A DNA stretch of 64,000 nt from Rhodobacteraceae bacterium EL129. GTDB taxonomy: Bacteria > Pseudomonadota > Alphaproteobacteria > Rhodobacterales > Rhodobacteraceae. Below the pieces are notes generated by a model, which worked only from the letters and a program-made list of their open reading frames with translations, was not told where the DNA came from and searched no databases. The position numbers and the translations under genes are program-made. Below, piece after piece: positions 37,217-46,373 of the stretch. The stretch covers positions 2,434,996 to 2,498,995 of the forward strand of contig ONZJ01000002.1 of assembly GCA_900313005.1 (NCBI GenBank), given 5' to 3'. The number at the start of each line of letters is the position of its first letter. Position 1 is the stretch's first letter.

Positions 37217-38251
37217 TCACTCTTCAAACAAATCGGTCTGTTTGCGCCCGTCTGCCTGAGGCGCGGCCATCCCCAGATGTTGCCAGCCCCGTTGCGCCAG
37301 CATGCGCCCGCGTGGTGTGCGCTGGATCAGCCCCTGTTGCAGCAAAAACGGCTCGATTACCTCCTCCAGGGCGTCGCGGCTCTCGGACAGGGCCGCGCTG
37401 AGGGTTTCAATTCCCACGGGGCCACCCTGATACGCTTCGGCGATCAGACGCAAATACCGCCGGTCCGCCCCATCAAGACCCAGATGGTCCACCCCCAGCC
37501 GGGTCAGCGCACTGTCGGCCAGTTCGCGTGAAATGCTGCCGTCGCCTTCGACGACGGCAAAATCCACCACCCGGCGCAGCAATCGCCCGGCAATCCGCGG
37601 CGTGCCGCGAGAGCGGCGGGCGATTTCCATCGCCCCATCGGAGTCCGCGGGGGCGTTCAGCAGGACCGCATTGCGGGTGACGATCTCGTGCAATTCCTCA
37701 ACCGTGTAGAACTGAAGCCGGGTCGGGATGCCAAAACGGTCCCGCAGCGGCGTGGTCAACAGGCCCAGGCGTGTCGTAGCCCCTACCAGAGTGAAGGGCT
37801 GCAATTCGATCCGCACCGTGCGCGCGGCAGGGCCTTCACCGATCACCAGATCAAGCTCGAAATCCTCAAGCGCGGGATAGAGCACTTCTTCGACAGCCGG
37901 GTTCAGCCGGTGAATTTCGTCGATGAACAGGACGTCATGGCGCTCCAGATTGGTCAAGATCGCCGCCAGATCACCGGCCTTGGCCAGCACCGGGCCGGAT
38001 GTCATGCGAAATCCCACGCCCAGCTCCCGGGACATGATCTGCGCCAATGTGGTTTTACCCAATCCGGGGGGGCCGTGAAATAATGTATGATCCATCGCCT
38101 CGCCCCGCTGGCGGGCGGATTGGATAAAGACGCTGAGGTTCGCACGCGCCTCGGCCTGCCCGATGAACTCGGACAGGGCCTGAGGACGCAAAGACCGGTC
38201 CGCGTCTTCAGGCAATGGATCAGGGCGCAGGGCGGGATCTGGGTCTGACAT
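37217..38251 (-). CDS. ruvB: Holliday junction branch migration ATPase RuvB
   Basis: A 344-residue AAA+ motor that drives branch migration with RuvA. Walker A is [10 protein letters not shown], Walker B FIDEIHRL, sensor region [19 protein letters not shown], and the winged C-terminus has [17 protein letters not shown]. The start is the ATG at 38251, four bases after the ruvA stop and preceded by AAGGGG. The ruvC-ruvA-ruvB order is standard for alphaproteobacteria. Confidence 0.97.
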   Translation of the reverse strand: MSDPDPALRPDPLPEDADRSLRPQALSEFIGQAEARANLSVFIQSARQRGEAMDHTLFHGPPGLGKTTLAQIMSRELGVGFRMTSGPVLAKAGDLAAILTNLERHDVLFIDEIHRLNPAVEEVLYPALEDFELDLVIGEGPAARTVRIELQPFTLVGATTRLGLLTTPLRDRFGIPTRLQFYTVEELHEIVTRNAVLLNAPADSDGAMEIARRSRGTPRIAGRLLRRVVDFAVVEGDGSISRELADSALTRLGVDHLGLDGADRRYLRLIAEAYQGGPVGIETLSAALSESRDALEEVIEPFLLQQGLIQRTPRGRMLAQRGWQHLGMAAPQADGRKQTDLFEE

Positions 38252-38254
38252 CAC

Positions 38255-38911
38255 TTACCCCTTCGGTGCCAAAAGCTTGAGGGCTGCGCGAATAAGGGCA
38301 GAGGTATCGGCTTCTGGCGCCTCACCCGCAGCTTGAGCCACTGCACTGGCTGCTTCGCCTGGGGCGTAGCCGAGGTTGGTCAGGGCCGAAAGCGCTTCGG
38401 CCTGGGCACTGGCTGAGGCCGGAACACTCGTTACAGGGGCGGGTGTTTCGATCACCTCATCGTCCGGCACGGCAGCCGCCGGCGGTGGAGTGGTGCCCAT
38501 CGCCATCACGTCCGGCGCTTTGTCTTTCAATTCGTTGACCACACGTTGTGCCGTCTTGGGACCGATGCCCTTGGCTGCCTTGACCGCGTTCCAGTCGCCC
38601 AGTGCAATCGCGCGGCCCACGCCCTCGGGGCCTAAGGTTCCCATGATCGCAAGCGCGGCCTTGGCCCCCACGCCCTGAATGGACATCAGCAAGCGGTGCC
38701 ATTCCTTTTCCACCATCGAGGTGAAGCCGAACAGTTGCAGATTGTCCTCGCGCACCAAAATGTCGGTATAAAGCGCGGTATGTTCGCCTGCGCCTGGCAA
38801 AGCCGCCAGGGTACGTTCCGAGCAGTAGACCAGATAGCCCACACCGCGCACGTCAATCAGCACATGATCCGAGGCGCGATAATCGATCCGCCCTGCAATG
38901 CGGCCGATCAT
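38255..38911 (-). CDS. ruvA: Holliday junction branch migration complex subunit RuvA
   Basis: A 218-residue DNA-junction-binding protein. N-terminal OB fold: [20 protein letters not shown]. Two helix-hairpin-helix motifs: [17 protein letters not shown] and [20 protein letters not shown]. The C-terminal RuvB-binding domain is [20 protein letters not shown]. The ATG at 38911 overlaps the ruvC stop as ATGA, so it is chosen over the longer reading frame. It tetramerises on Holliday junctions and loads RuvB. Confidence 0.96.
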   Translation of the reverse strand: MIGRIAGRIDYRASDHVLIDVRGVGYLVYCSERTLAALPGAGEHTALYTDILVREDNLQLFGFTSMVEKEWHRLLMSIQGVGAKAALAIMGTLGPEGVGRAIALGDWNAVKAAKGIGPKTAQRVVNELKDKAPDVMAMGTTPPPAAAVPDDEVIETPAPVTSVPASASAQAEALSALTNLGYAPGEAASAVAQAAGEAPEADTSALIRAALKLLAPKG

Positions 38912-39408
38912 GCGCGCACCTGCTGGGTCGCCATGACCTGCGCCGAGCGGGCATGATGCGCGTGACAAATGGCGATGGCCAAAGCATCGGCGGCATCATG
39001 CCCTGCCAGGTTGACCCCAGGCAGTTGCACTTTGACCATGTGGGCGATTTGCGTTTTGTTCGCATGTCCGACGCCCACCACAGTTTTCTTGACTGTGTTG
39101 GGGGCATATTCGCCGATCGACAGGCCAAACTGCGCGGGCACCAGCATCGCGATACCACGGGCCTGCCCCAGCTTCAGGGTTGCGGCCCCGTCCTTGTTGA
39201 CAAAGGTTTGTTCGACAGCAGCCGTGTCAGGGGCAAATCGGCGCAGGACATCCGTCAGCTGTTCGTGCAATGACAAAAGCCGGGCGGCCAGATCGCCCGT
39301 GCCGGAGGTGCACACCCCATTGGCCACATGGCTCAGCCGATTGCCCGAGACATCCAACACCCCCCATCCGAGGTTTCTTAACCCGGGATCGATTCCGATC
39401 ACCCTCAT
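38908..39408 (-). CDS. ruvC: Crossover junction endodeoxyribonuclease RuvC
   Basis: A 166-residue RNase H-fold resolvase. Acidic active-site residues appear in [29 protein letters not shown] and ending [14 protein letters not shown]. It cleaves Holliday junctions symmetrically. The ATG at 39408 is chosen because the family starts two residues before VIGIDPG; the longer frame upstream is intergenic. It is coupled to ruvA by ATGA. Confidence 0.96.
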   Translation of the reverse strand: MRVIGIDPGLRNLGWGVLDVSGNRLSHVANGVCTSGTGDLAARLLSLHEQLTDVLRRFAPDTAAVEQTFVNKDGAATLKLGQARGIAMLVPAQFGLSIGEYAPNTVKKTVVGVGHANKTQIAHMVKVQLPGVNLAGHDAADALAIAICHAHHARSAQVMATQQVRA

Positions 39409-39711
39409 GTTCGCGGCCCTGCTCTGCTGCCTTTTGCCAAGCGTTAGCACGAAACAAGAACAAACACCAAGAAGAATGCGGAGGCGAAGGGCGAGAACCA
39501 CGCGCCCACCGTGGGAGCAAGGCGACGCAGCGTCACCTCACAGATGCGTGATTAGATTATGATTAACAAATGCTTATCCAAAAATGCTGCATATGCAAAA
39601 TACGCAAGGGGGCTATGCAAATTTCGCCGGTTGTCTCGGCTGGGCCGCCCTCCTATCTGCCTCTCATGACGAATTCACATGCGTTCGCGCATCTACGAGA
39701 GGAATAGTAAA

Positions 39712-39912
39712 ATGGCAGTCATCGACTATAACCGCGCCCCTGCAGCTTCGGCTGGTCTGTTCGGCTCGGTCTTTGGAAAAATCTACATTGGCTTTGCAAA
39801 CTGGCAAGCGTCACGCGCCACACGCGCCGCTCTGGTTCAACTGTCGGACCGCGAACTGGAAGACATTGGTCTGTCGCGCGGTGACATCGAGATGGTCGCC
39901 CGGTCCGCATAA
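39712..39912 (+). CDS. DUF1127 small protein (YjiS-like)
   Basis: A 66-residue basic protein. The C-terminal DUF1127 core, RAALVQLSDRELEDIGLSRGDI, is well conserved, and the N-terminal half is a hydrophobic/aromatic helix (SAGLFGSVFGKIYIGFANWQ). Many family members are thought to bind RNA; in Rhodobacter such a protein (CcaF1) influences small RNA maturation. The ATG at 39712 follows GAGAGG. A strong terminator lies 26 bases after the stop. The 303 bases before it, back to ruvC, show no other gene. Confidence 0.85.
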   Translation: MAVIDYNRAPAASAGLFGSVFGKIYIGFANWQASRATRAALVQLSDRELEDIGLSRGDIEMVARSA

Positions 39913-39938
39913 GACCTGACCTACAGCCTTGAACAAGA

Positions 39939-39974
39939 AAAACCCTGCATCAGGCGACTGATGCAGGGTTTTTA
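39939..39974 (+). terminator. Strong intrinsic terminator after the DUF1127 gene
   Basis: AAACCCTGCATCAG and CTGATGCAGGGTTT form a perfect 14-bp stem with loop GCGA, followed by TTT. The reverse strand also has an A-rich 5' side, giving a bidirectional stop. Confidence 0.93.
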
Positions 39975-40110
39975 CTCACTTAAGTTACCCACCCAGATTT
40001 ACGAAGACCCTGAGACGTCTTGAGCAGCAAATCTATACACACACACTTTGGAGCGTTGCATGTGCTGCGCCTGCTAACTTCCTGAGATCAGCACAGCCTT
40101 GAGCAACGTT

Positions 40111-40455
40111 TTAGTTCATAAATGGACGAACCTGCTGCGCGATGGCCTGAGAGACCACATCGGGCTGCATGATCCAAGCCCCGGTTTGTTCAACAACTGA
40201 CCCTTGAGAGAGAGTGGCCAGCCGCGTTTCAAAAGTACCTTCACCCAGATGGGCCAGGATCAAACCTTTGAACACGAAGAAACCGAGAACCAGTAACGCG
40301 AGACCTTTGATTGGAAAACCGCCTGAGCGGCGCTTGGGACGGAAGATAACCAATCCGTCTTTACCCACTTGGCTCACATAGCCGTTGGCCAAACGAGCGC
40401 GCTTTTTCCCGATCATTTTCAGGCGGCGATCGAAACCGTTTGCAGCATGTGCCAT
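40111..40455 (-). CDS. Hypothetical single-helix membrane protein, 114 residues
   Basis: A 114-residue protein: a basic N-terminal cytosolic part (FDRRLKMIGKKRARLANGYVSQVGKDGLVIFRPKRRSGG), one membrane helix (KGLALLVLGFFVFKGLILAHLG, about residues 50-70) and a polar periplasmic tail ending VAQAIAQQVRPFMN-like (here SQAIAQQVRPFMN). The basic head is positive-inside, so the C-terminus is outside. No function is recognised. The 136 bases between it and the DUF1127 terminator show nothing else. Confidence 0.65.
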   Translation of the reverse strand: MAHAANGFDRRLKMIGKKRARLANGYVSQVGKDGLVIFRPKRRSGGFPIKGLALLVLGFFVFKGLILAHLGEGTFETRLATLSQGSVVEQTGAWIMQPDVVSQAIAQQVRPFMN

Positions 40456-40562
40456 CGTGGCATTCCTTTCAACGTGGCCCCCACCGCGTTGAGATTGAAA
40501 TTAGAAACGAAATGTGGCGAAACTGGGGCAAGTGCCTCAAATTTGCTGGTTTTCCCCAATTT

Positions 40563-41435
40563 TCAGACAATTTTTAGAAAACTTAGTGTGGTCCAATCAC
40601 CAATCATATCGCGGTGCTTCAGACTGTTTCCGGCGCGTGTATAATGGTCGACCACTTCGTCGGCCTGTTCATTGAGAATCCCCGAGAGAATCAGTCGTCC
40701 ACCCCCTGCCAAGTGTGACGTGACGTCATTAACCATGCTTATCAGCGGGCCTTTTAGGATATTTGCGAAAATAAGGTTGTATGGCGCATTTGATTCAAGT
40801 GCCGGATGGGCGAAACCTTGGGCTTCGAGGCAAGTTAGACGTCCCTCCAGCCCATTTGCTGCCACATTTGCTTTTGCCACCTCTACCGCGACTTCGTCGA
40901 TGTCACTGGCCAGAATGGTGGCAGGCCAGACGCGCGCGGCGGCCATTGCCAACACGGCTGTGCCACAGCCCAGATCCAGGACCGTTTTTGCCTCGAACTC
41001 TTCAGTGATCATCCGGTCAAGCGCCCGCAGACATCCCAGGGTCGTGCCGTGGTGCCCGGTGCCAAAGGCCATCGCCGCCTCAATCAGCAGCGGCTCGGAC
41101 CCCTCCGGGATTTTATCTGCATCGTGGCTACCGTAGACAAAGAACCGACCAGCCTCGACCGGGGTCAGCTCGCGCTTCACATGGGCGACCCAGTCGGTTT
41201 CGGGCACTTCGGACACCACAAAGGGCTTCGCGGCGTGGATGGTGGCCAGCAGCGCCAGCCCGGCCTCGTCCGGGGCTTCTTCAAAATAGCCGCCCACTTC
41301 CCAGAGGCCCGAGCCGTCTTCCACCTCAAACACGCCCAATCCTGTTGGTTCGGGTGTCAGGCTCTCCATTCCCTCGCCCAACGCTTCGGCGGCCTCTTTG
41401 CCTATTAGTGTGGTCAGAGCGGTAAATGTGGGCAT
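40563..41435 (-). CDS. prmA: Ribosomal protein L11 methyltransferase
   Basis: A 290-residue SAM methyltransferase that trimethylates ribosomal protein L11. The catalytic domain has AMAFGTGHHGTTLGCLRAL, then VLDLGCGTAVLAMAAARVW, and NLIFANILKGPLI (the NPP-like site). The N-terminal half is the L11-recognition domain. It is cytosolic and non-essential in most bacteria. The MFS gene upstream stops 10 bases before... its start, reading the same way. Confidence 0.93.
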   Translation of the reverse strand: MPTFTALTTLIGKEAAEALGEGMESLTPEPTGLGVFEVEDGSGLWEVGGYFEEAPDEAGLALLATIHAAKPFVVSEVPETDWVAHVKRELTPVEAGRFFVYGSHDADKIPEGSEPLLIEAAMAFGTGHHGTTLGCLRALDRMITEEFEAKTVLDLGCGTAVLAMAAARVWPATILASDIDEVAVEVAKANVAANGLEGRLTCLEAQGFAHPALESNAPYNLIFANILKGPLISMVNDVTSHLAGGGRLILSGILNEQADEVVDHYTRAGNSLKHRDMIGDWTTLSFLKIV

Positions 41436-41444
41436 GGTCGTTCC

Positions 41445-42677
41445 TTATTCCGCAGGGGCCGCGCTGGGTCGGCTAAAGATGGTTTCGTTGCCCGGCTCGG
41501 GGTGGCGCGGGATCAGGCAGGCCAGGATCAGCGACCCGCAGGCCATTCCCGCGGCCAGCACAAACACTGCCGCCGGCGAGACCAGCCACAAATACCCCAA
41601 GGCAGCCGGCAAAAACACCGCTGCGATGTGGTTGATGGTGAAGGCCACAGCCGCCGTTGGGGCGATATCGCGCGGGTCTGCGATTTTTTGGAAATAGGTT
41701 TTCAGCGCCAATGCCAGTGCAAAGAGCATATGATCCACCACATAGAGCACTGCTGCCAGCACCACGCCCCAGCCGAACATATAGATGCCGCCGTATGCCA
41801 GGAATACCAGCGCCAGCCCGATATACTCAAACGCCAGCGTGTTGCGTTCGCCAAACCGGTGCACCGCCCGGCCCATCAAGGGGGCCACCACGATATTCGC
41901 CACGAGGTTGATCAGATAGAGGGCGGTGACCTCATGTACCTCAAAGCCGAACTTCTCGACCATCATGAAGCCCGCAAAGACGATGAAAATCTGCCGTCGC
42001 GCGCCGGCCATGAATTGCAGCGCATAATACAGCCAGTAGCGGCGGCGCAGGATCATCTTCTTGATCTGCGGATTGGGGGCTTCGAACTGGGGATAGGCAA
42101 ACAGGCAAAAGAGCGCGATGCAGGCCGTCAAACCGCCAGAGAGCAGATACACGGTGTTGTAGGTCAGCCCCAGCGTCTCCCACATGGCGACGATCAGCAG
42201 ATAAACCACCAAGGTGGCCGCCGATCCGGCCGAAATCAGCCAGCCCAGGGTTTGCGGCGCACGGGCCTTGTCGATCCATTGGAGTTGCAGGGACTGGTTG
42301 ACCGTCTCGTAATAGTGAAACCCGATTGAGCTGAGCATGGTGATGGTCAGAATACCGCCCATGCTGGGAAACCACGCCGTGATCCCCGTGGCCACACCCA
42401 GCAGCGCGAGCGACACCAACCCCAGCACCTGTTCGCGCACGAAGATGATGATGGCGATGACGCCAACAGCAAAGAAGCCAGGAATTTCGCGTACCGTATG
42501 CAGCCAGCCAATGTCGGAGCCGTCAAACCCCGCGACCTCGATCACAAAGTTGTTGAGCAGTGCAGACCACGTAGAGAACGCAATCGGCATCGCCATTGCC
42601 ATCAGAAACAGCAATGTGATGGGCCTGCGCCAAAAGGGCAGGCTTGGAGCATCGGCGAGAGGGACATATCGGGTCAT
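41445..42677 (-). CDS. Major facilitator superfamily transporter
   Basis: A 410-residue integral membrane protein with about 12 helices. The N-terminal half has helices such as ITLLFLMAMAMPIAFSTWSA and IPGFFAVGVIAIIIFVREQ; the second half has LYLINLVANIVVAPLMGRAVHRFGERN, an MFS loop 2/8-type motif. No substrate can be assigned. It lies 9 bases before prmA in the same direction. The 157 bases upstream contain only its promoter region, then the IS remnant. Confidence 0.83.
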   Translation of the reverse strand: MTRYVPLADAPSLPFWRRPITLLFLMAMAMPIAFSTWSALLNNFVIEVAGFDGSDIGWLHTVREIPGFFAVGVIAIIIFVREQVLGLVSLALLGVATGITAWFPSMGGILTITMLSSIGFHYYETVNQSLQLQWIDKARAPQTLGWLISAGSAATLVVYLLIVAMWETLGLTYNTVYLLSGGLTACIALFCLFAYPQFEAPNPQIKKMILRRRYWLYYALQFMAGARRQIFIVFAGFMMVEKFGFEVHEVTALYLINLVANIVVAPLMGRAVHRFGERNTLAFEYIGLALVFLAYGGIYMFGWGVVLAAVLYVVDHMLFALALALKTYFQKIADPRDIAPTAAVAFTINHIAAVFLPAALGYLWLVSPAAVFVLAAGMACGSLILACLIPRHPEPGNETIFSRPSAAPAE

Positions 42678-42834
42678 ACCGGTGCTTTACGCCCGTGCGT
42701 GCTGATTGGCGAGGGCAAAGGCTGTGCGCTGGTGCAGGTTTTACCCTGTATGAATGCCATAAGATTGGCTTGGTGAAATTCGGAGTCGCATTCATTGCGG
42801 GTGTGATCAATGCAATCCAGGCGATGTGAGGGGC

Positions 42835-43113
42835 TCAGTCATTTCCCCGCGCCGCCTCAGACAGGATCAGCTTGTCCAACAACAGGTCTGACACGGCACG
42901 ACGCAGACGATCATTCTCCTTCTGAAGCCGCTTCAGTTCCTTCAGTTGGTCGGTTCACATACTGCCATATTGCAAACGTCGGTGATAAAACGCTTGTTCA
43001 GTAATTCGCACCTGACAGATAGCATCTACGCGCGGCATTCCCTGTCCGCACAGCACCTCAACCTGCCGTAGCTTTGTGATAATCTCTTCCGGCTTGTGTC
43101 GCTTGATTCCCAT
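42835..43113 (-). pseudogene. IS3-family transposase OrfA with an in-frame stop
   Basis: The reverse strand reads MGIKRHKPEEIITKLRQVEV, then a helix-turn-helix region, YGSM followed by TGA, then TDQLKELKRLQKENDRLRRA and ending LDKLILSEAARGND. This is the HTH plus leucine-zipper layout of IS3 OrfA. The stop replaces a Gly codon in the usual GGMGTDQLKEL-type junction, so translation would end at residue 52. OrfB, which carries the DDE integrase, is absent. The element cannot move by itself. Confidence 0.82.
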
Positions 43114-43160
43114 ATCTGACCCTCAGTTTCCTAACTATTGGGGCGGACCACTTCAGTGGG
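42835..43160 (-). mobile_element. IS3-family remnant
   Basis: A left end (about 43115-43160, reading CACTGAAGTGGTCCGCCCC on the reverse strand) followed by an inactivated orfA and nothing of orfB. The right end is missing: sequence leaves IS-like DNA at about 42835. The exact ends were not verified against a reference element. Confidence 0.6.
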
Positions 43161-43173
43161 GGAGAATCTGATA

Positions 43174-43812
43174 TCAATATTGGGGGCTTTCGATCCAGGG
43201 TTCGTAAACCCGTTGCACACTTGGCCTTTGCACAACGACATCTGCAATGCGTTTCACGTTTGGAAACGCATCAAGCTCTGGGTGGCCCTTTGCCTGCCTC
43301 AGCCATGTCGTCAGCATGAAGAGGTAAATATCAGCCGCGCTGAACTTGTCGCCCAGCACCCATTCGTTGCCTTCGATTTGCTGCTCGATCACCGTCCAGG
43401 TTTCCCGCAATCGACGGCTGCCCCGCCGCTGCGCACTTTCTTCATCGGCAGGCGCATCAACGAAACGGTCAGGGTAATAGGTCAGTTGAAAGGCGTTTTG
43501 AACCGAGTTGGAAAAGTAGACCAGCGTTTGCAGATATGTCGCACGTGTCGGATCATTGATAGCCGGTGCTAAACGCGCTTCCGGGTGTCGGTCGCAGAGG
43601 AACATCGCAATTGCCGCGCATTCATACATCGCGCCATTCTCCCATAGCAAAACCGGAACCCAGCCATTGGGATTGATCGCCAGCTGCTCGGGCGGGCGCG
43701 GTTGGGTCATATCCACCGAGGTCGGAATAAGTTCGTATGGGACGCCTATCTCTTCTAGCAAGACACGGACACCCATGGAGGCGCTTTTCAGTGCGTAGAA
43801 CAGTTGATACAT
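43174..43812 (-). CDS. Glutathione S-transferase
   Basis: A 212-residue GST. The thioredoxin-fold N-domain has YALKSASMGVRVLLEEIGVPYE with a catalytic Ser/Thr-type position, the cis-proline NGWVPVLLWENG, and the glutathione gamma-Glu contact MYECAAIAMFL. The helical C-domain has LGDKFSAADIYLFMLTTWLRQ, the N-capping-box motif. The substrate is unknown. The IS remnant's left end begins about 15 bases after its stop, and its C-terminus could have been slightly altered by the insertion. Confidence 0.87.
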   Translation of the reverse strand: MYQLFYALKSASMGVRVLLEEIGVPYELIPTSVDMTQPRPPEQLAINPNGWVPVLLWENGAMYECAAIAMFLCDRHPEARLAPAINDPTRATYLQTLVYFSNSVQNAFQLTYYPDRFVDAPADEESAQRRGSRRLRETWTVIEQQIEGNEWVLGDKFSAADIYLFMLTTWLRQAKGHPELDAFPNVKRIADVVVQRPSVQRVYEPWIESPQY

Positions 43813-43985
43813 ATCTGCGGCCTTCTTATCCGGTTTGCTTTGGGCGAGGGCTTAAATTCTAAGACACGACGCCTCGATCGGTCCAGGTTGCTGTGTACGG
43901 CCAGCCGTCAATATCGTTGCATGAGCCTCACGCTGCAGCATCTGGGCCACCAAAGTTTCGCAACGGCACACTTCACCTCAAAGCG

Positions 43986-44162
43986 TTAGGTGTCGTCCAG
44001 CGCGTCGTAGATCATGGCCAGTGACGCGCATTCCGCAAACGCACCTCGGACATTGTATGTCGGCTGATCCATCGGCCCCATCACCGACACCCAAAAAGCC
44101 ATGCTTCGCTTGAGGGCTGCAGGTTCGGTTGCATAGGCGCTTCGGTGACAGATCCGTCTCAT
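43986..44162 (-). CDS. Putative 58-residue protein downstream of the CitE-like gene
   Basis: A 58-codon frame beginning MRRICHRSAYATEPAALKRS and ending LAMIYDALDDT, with an AAGG sequence about eight bases before the ATG. It lies 51 bases after the CitE-like gene, in the same direction, and has no matching frame on the other strand. The middle reads MAFWVSVMGPMDQPTYNVRG. It has no membrane helix or known motif. It could be a genuine small gene or the tail of a lost one. The 173 bases from here to the GST start show nothing recognisable. Confidence 0.4.
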   Translation of the reverse strand: MRRICHRSAYATEPAALKRSMAFWVSVMGPMDQPTYNVRGAFAECASLAMIYDALDDT

Positions 44163-44213
44163 TTTTCGCCTTGGCCGTGCCGTCCTCCCTTTACTGACGC
44201 CGACGGCCGGGAC

Positions 44214-45071
44214 CTACCCGCCCATCCTGTCTGCGATGGCAACAATGCGGTACATGTCGCGCAGGACCGGCTTTTCGATCAGTTTTCCGTCGATCACGAC
44301 CAGGCCCGTATCCGCCGCCTCGAACTCGGAAATGATCCGGCGCGCGCGGGCGATCTTGTCCGCCGGTGGCGTGAACACCTCGTTGAGCGCGGCGATCTGT
44401 TTCGGGTGAACCGAGCCTTTCCCAGCGAAGCCCAGATCGCGGACTTTCTCGGCCTCGATGCGCATGCCCTCGGGATCATCCAGATCCAGAAACGGCACGT
44501 CGATCACGTCGAGCCCCGCAGCAGCAGCGGCATGCACCACGCGAGAGCGCGCATAGATCATTGATTCAAACGTGTTCTGGCAGCGCAGTTCAGCGGCCAT
44601 GTCCACACCACCGAAAAACATCGCGTCGATCCGGGCAGAGCATCTGGCGATTTCAAACGCTGCGTCCAGCCCTTCATTGGTCTCGATGATGACATGAAGG
44701 CGCGTGGCGTGCTCGGCCTCGGTCAGAAGCTGGTCCAACATCACCACTTCGTCGGGCGTGCGGACCTTGGGCATCATCAGCGCGGGCGGTGGGGTATCCG
44801 TCGCGAGAATGGCCTGCACGTCCTCGATCCCAAACCGCTCGCGCATTGAATTGATCCGCACGATGCGTTCGACCCCGTCATCGGCCTGTGGTGTTTCAAA
44901 CAGCGCCAGCGCGCGCTCCCGCGCTTCGGCCTTGTCCTTGGGCGCGATGCCGTCTTCCAGTTCGATGCAAACAATATCCGCGCCAGAGGCCAAAGCCTTG
45001 GGATACATGTCGGGCCGCAGGCCAGGGGTGAAGATGAAACTTCGACGCGGGCGTGGCGAACGGTCAGTCAT
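44214..45071 (-). CDS. HpcH/HpaI aldolase/CitE-like lyase
   Basis: A 285-residue TIM-barrel C-C lyase of the CitE/malyl-CoA lyase-like group. RRSFIFTPGLRPDMYPKAL opens the protein; the metal site is likely in CIELEDGIAP, and further on GKGSVHPKQIAALNEVF is diagnostic. Relatives cleave beta-hydroxyacyl-CoA thioesters such as malyl-CoA. The ATG at 45071 follows GGAAA and starts the family-typical N-terminus. It is the last enzyme gene of the leftward catabolic set, about 105 bases after the iron alcohol dehydrogenase. Confidence 0.85.
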   Translation of the reverse strand: MTDRSPRPRRSFIFTPGLRPDMYPKALASGADIVCIELEDGIAPKDKAEARERALALFETPQADDGVERIVRINSMRERFGIEDVQAILATDTPPPALMMPKVRTPDEVVMLDQLLTEAEHATRLHVIIETNEGLDAAFEIARCSARIDAMFFGGVDMAAELRCQNTFESMIYARSRVVHAAAAAGLDVIDVPFLDLDDPEGMRIEAEKVRDLGFAGKGSVHPKQIAALNEVFTPPADKIARARRIISEFEAADTGLVVIDGKLIEKPVLRDMYRIVAIADRMGG

Positions 45072-45176
45072 GTCATTTCCTTCGTTTTTTCCTGTTCCGC
45101 TTTCGATGAAACGTAGGGTTCCCCCGGCGTGCACAGTGGTGTCCGCCCCGATGGGCCGACATCGGTGCTGAACACG

Positions 45177-46361
45177 TCACCGCGCCTTTGCGATGGCGGT
45201 TTCAACCAAGGCCTGCATCTGTGCAAAACTGGCCTGACGCGGGTTCGTTCCAGCAGCACTGTCTTGCATCGCCTTCTCGGCAATGCGGGCCGCGCAGTAC
45301 GCGGGCACTCCGATTTCAGCCAGTGAACGGGGAATTTCAAGATCATCAAGCAGCTGTTCGATCGCTGCAATAAACCCCTCGACCGACGTATCGTGCAGAC
45401 CCATAGCATCCGCCATACGCTTCACCTTGCCGTCCATACCCGTCAGGTTGTCACGCAGAACCACAGGCAACACAATCGCGTTGGTCAGCCCGTGTTGGGT
45501 GTCGTATTCGGCGCCCACCATGTGGGAGATGGCATGTACGTGCCCCAAGCCCTGGAGAAAGGCGACCCCTGCCAGGCAAGACCCCACCAGCATCCCGCCC
45601 CGCGCCGCCACATTTTGCGGCTCGCGCATGACAACGGGCAACCATTCTGAAATCAGTGCCAGCCCTTCCAGAGCCATGCCATCGCAGAGCGGATTGAACC
45701 CTGGCACGCAGTAGGCTTCGATGGCGTGGGTCACCGCATCGACCCCGGTCCATGCGGTGAGATGGGCAGGCAAACCGACCGTGAGTTCGGGATCAAGCAG
45801 CGCCAAAGCAGGGCGCAGATCAGGGTGATCCGCGCAGAATTTCACCCCTTTTTGGACATCGGTGACCATGGCCGTGGCTTCGGTTTCCGCCCCGGTTCCA
45901 GCGGTGGTCGGAATTGTGATCAGGGTCGGGAAAGGTTGATCGGGGCCAAGCACCGGCGGCGGTTTGTGGTAGTTAAATTCCACAATATCCACGGTGTTGT
46001 TCGCCGTCATACAAACCGCCTTGCCCCCGTCCATCGCGCTGCCCCCGCCAATGGCAATGATCGCGTCGTGCTGACCTGACTGGTAGGCCACGCGTCCCGC
46101 ATCAATTTCATCACTACGGGGATTGGGGGATATATCCTTGAAGACCCTCGACGGCAGGTCGGCCTCAGCCAGAGAAGTGGCGAGCTGGGACATAAACGGC
46201 AAATCAGCACTACCTTTGTCCGTCACGATCAAAGGATTGGACAGACCCATGGCAGCGCATCGTTGTCCGATCTCGGCCAAGCGACCCGGGCCATAGGCGA
46301 TGGGCACCGGGAAAATCCAATCTTGTGGCTCAAGAATTTCTGCTTCTGAATTTGTGTGCAT
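45177..46361 (-). CDS. Iron-containing (group III) alcohol dehydrogenase
   Basis: A 394-residue NAD(P)-dependent metal alcohol dehydrogenase. IAIGGGSAMDGGKAVC near residue 100 is the nucleotide-binding motif; TIPTTAGTGAETEATAMV follows; metal ligands sit in VDAVTHAIEAYC and GLGHVHAISHMVG. Such enzymes oxidise short-chain alcohols, or reduce aldehydes such as glycolaldehyde or 4-hydroxybutyrate's semialdehyde. It lies 12 bases after the GcvT-like gene, so is probably cotranscribed with it. Confidence 0.9.
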   Translation of the reverse strand: MHTNSEAEILEPQDWIFPVPIAYGPGRLAEIGQRCAAMGLSNPLIVTDKGSADLPFMSQLATSLAEADLPSRVFKDISPNPRSDEIDAGRVAYQSGQHDAIIAIGGGSAMDGGKAVCMTANNTVDIVEFNYHKPPPVLGPDQPFPTLITIPTTAGTGAETEATAMVTDVQKGVKFCADHPDLRPALALLDPELTVGLPAHLTAWTGVDAVTHAIEAYCVPGFNPLCDGMALEGLALISEWLPVVMREPQNVAARGGMLVGSCLAGVAFLQGLGHVHAISHMVGAEYDTQHGLTNAIVLPVVLRDNLTGMDGKVKRMADAMGLHDTSVEGFIAAIEQLLDDLEIPRSLAEIGVPAYCAARIAEKAMQDSAAGTNPRQASFAQMQALVETAIAKAR

Positions 46362-46373
46362 GACGGGTGCCTC

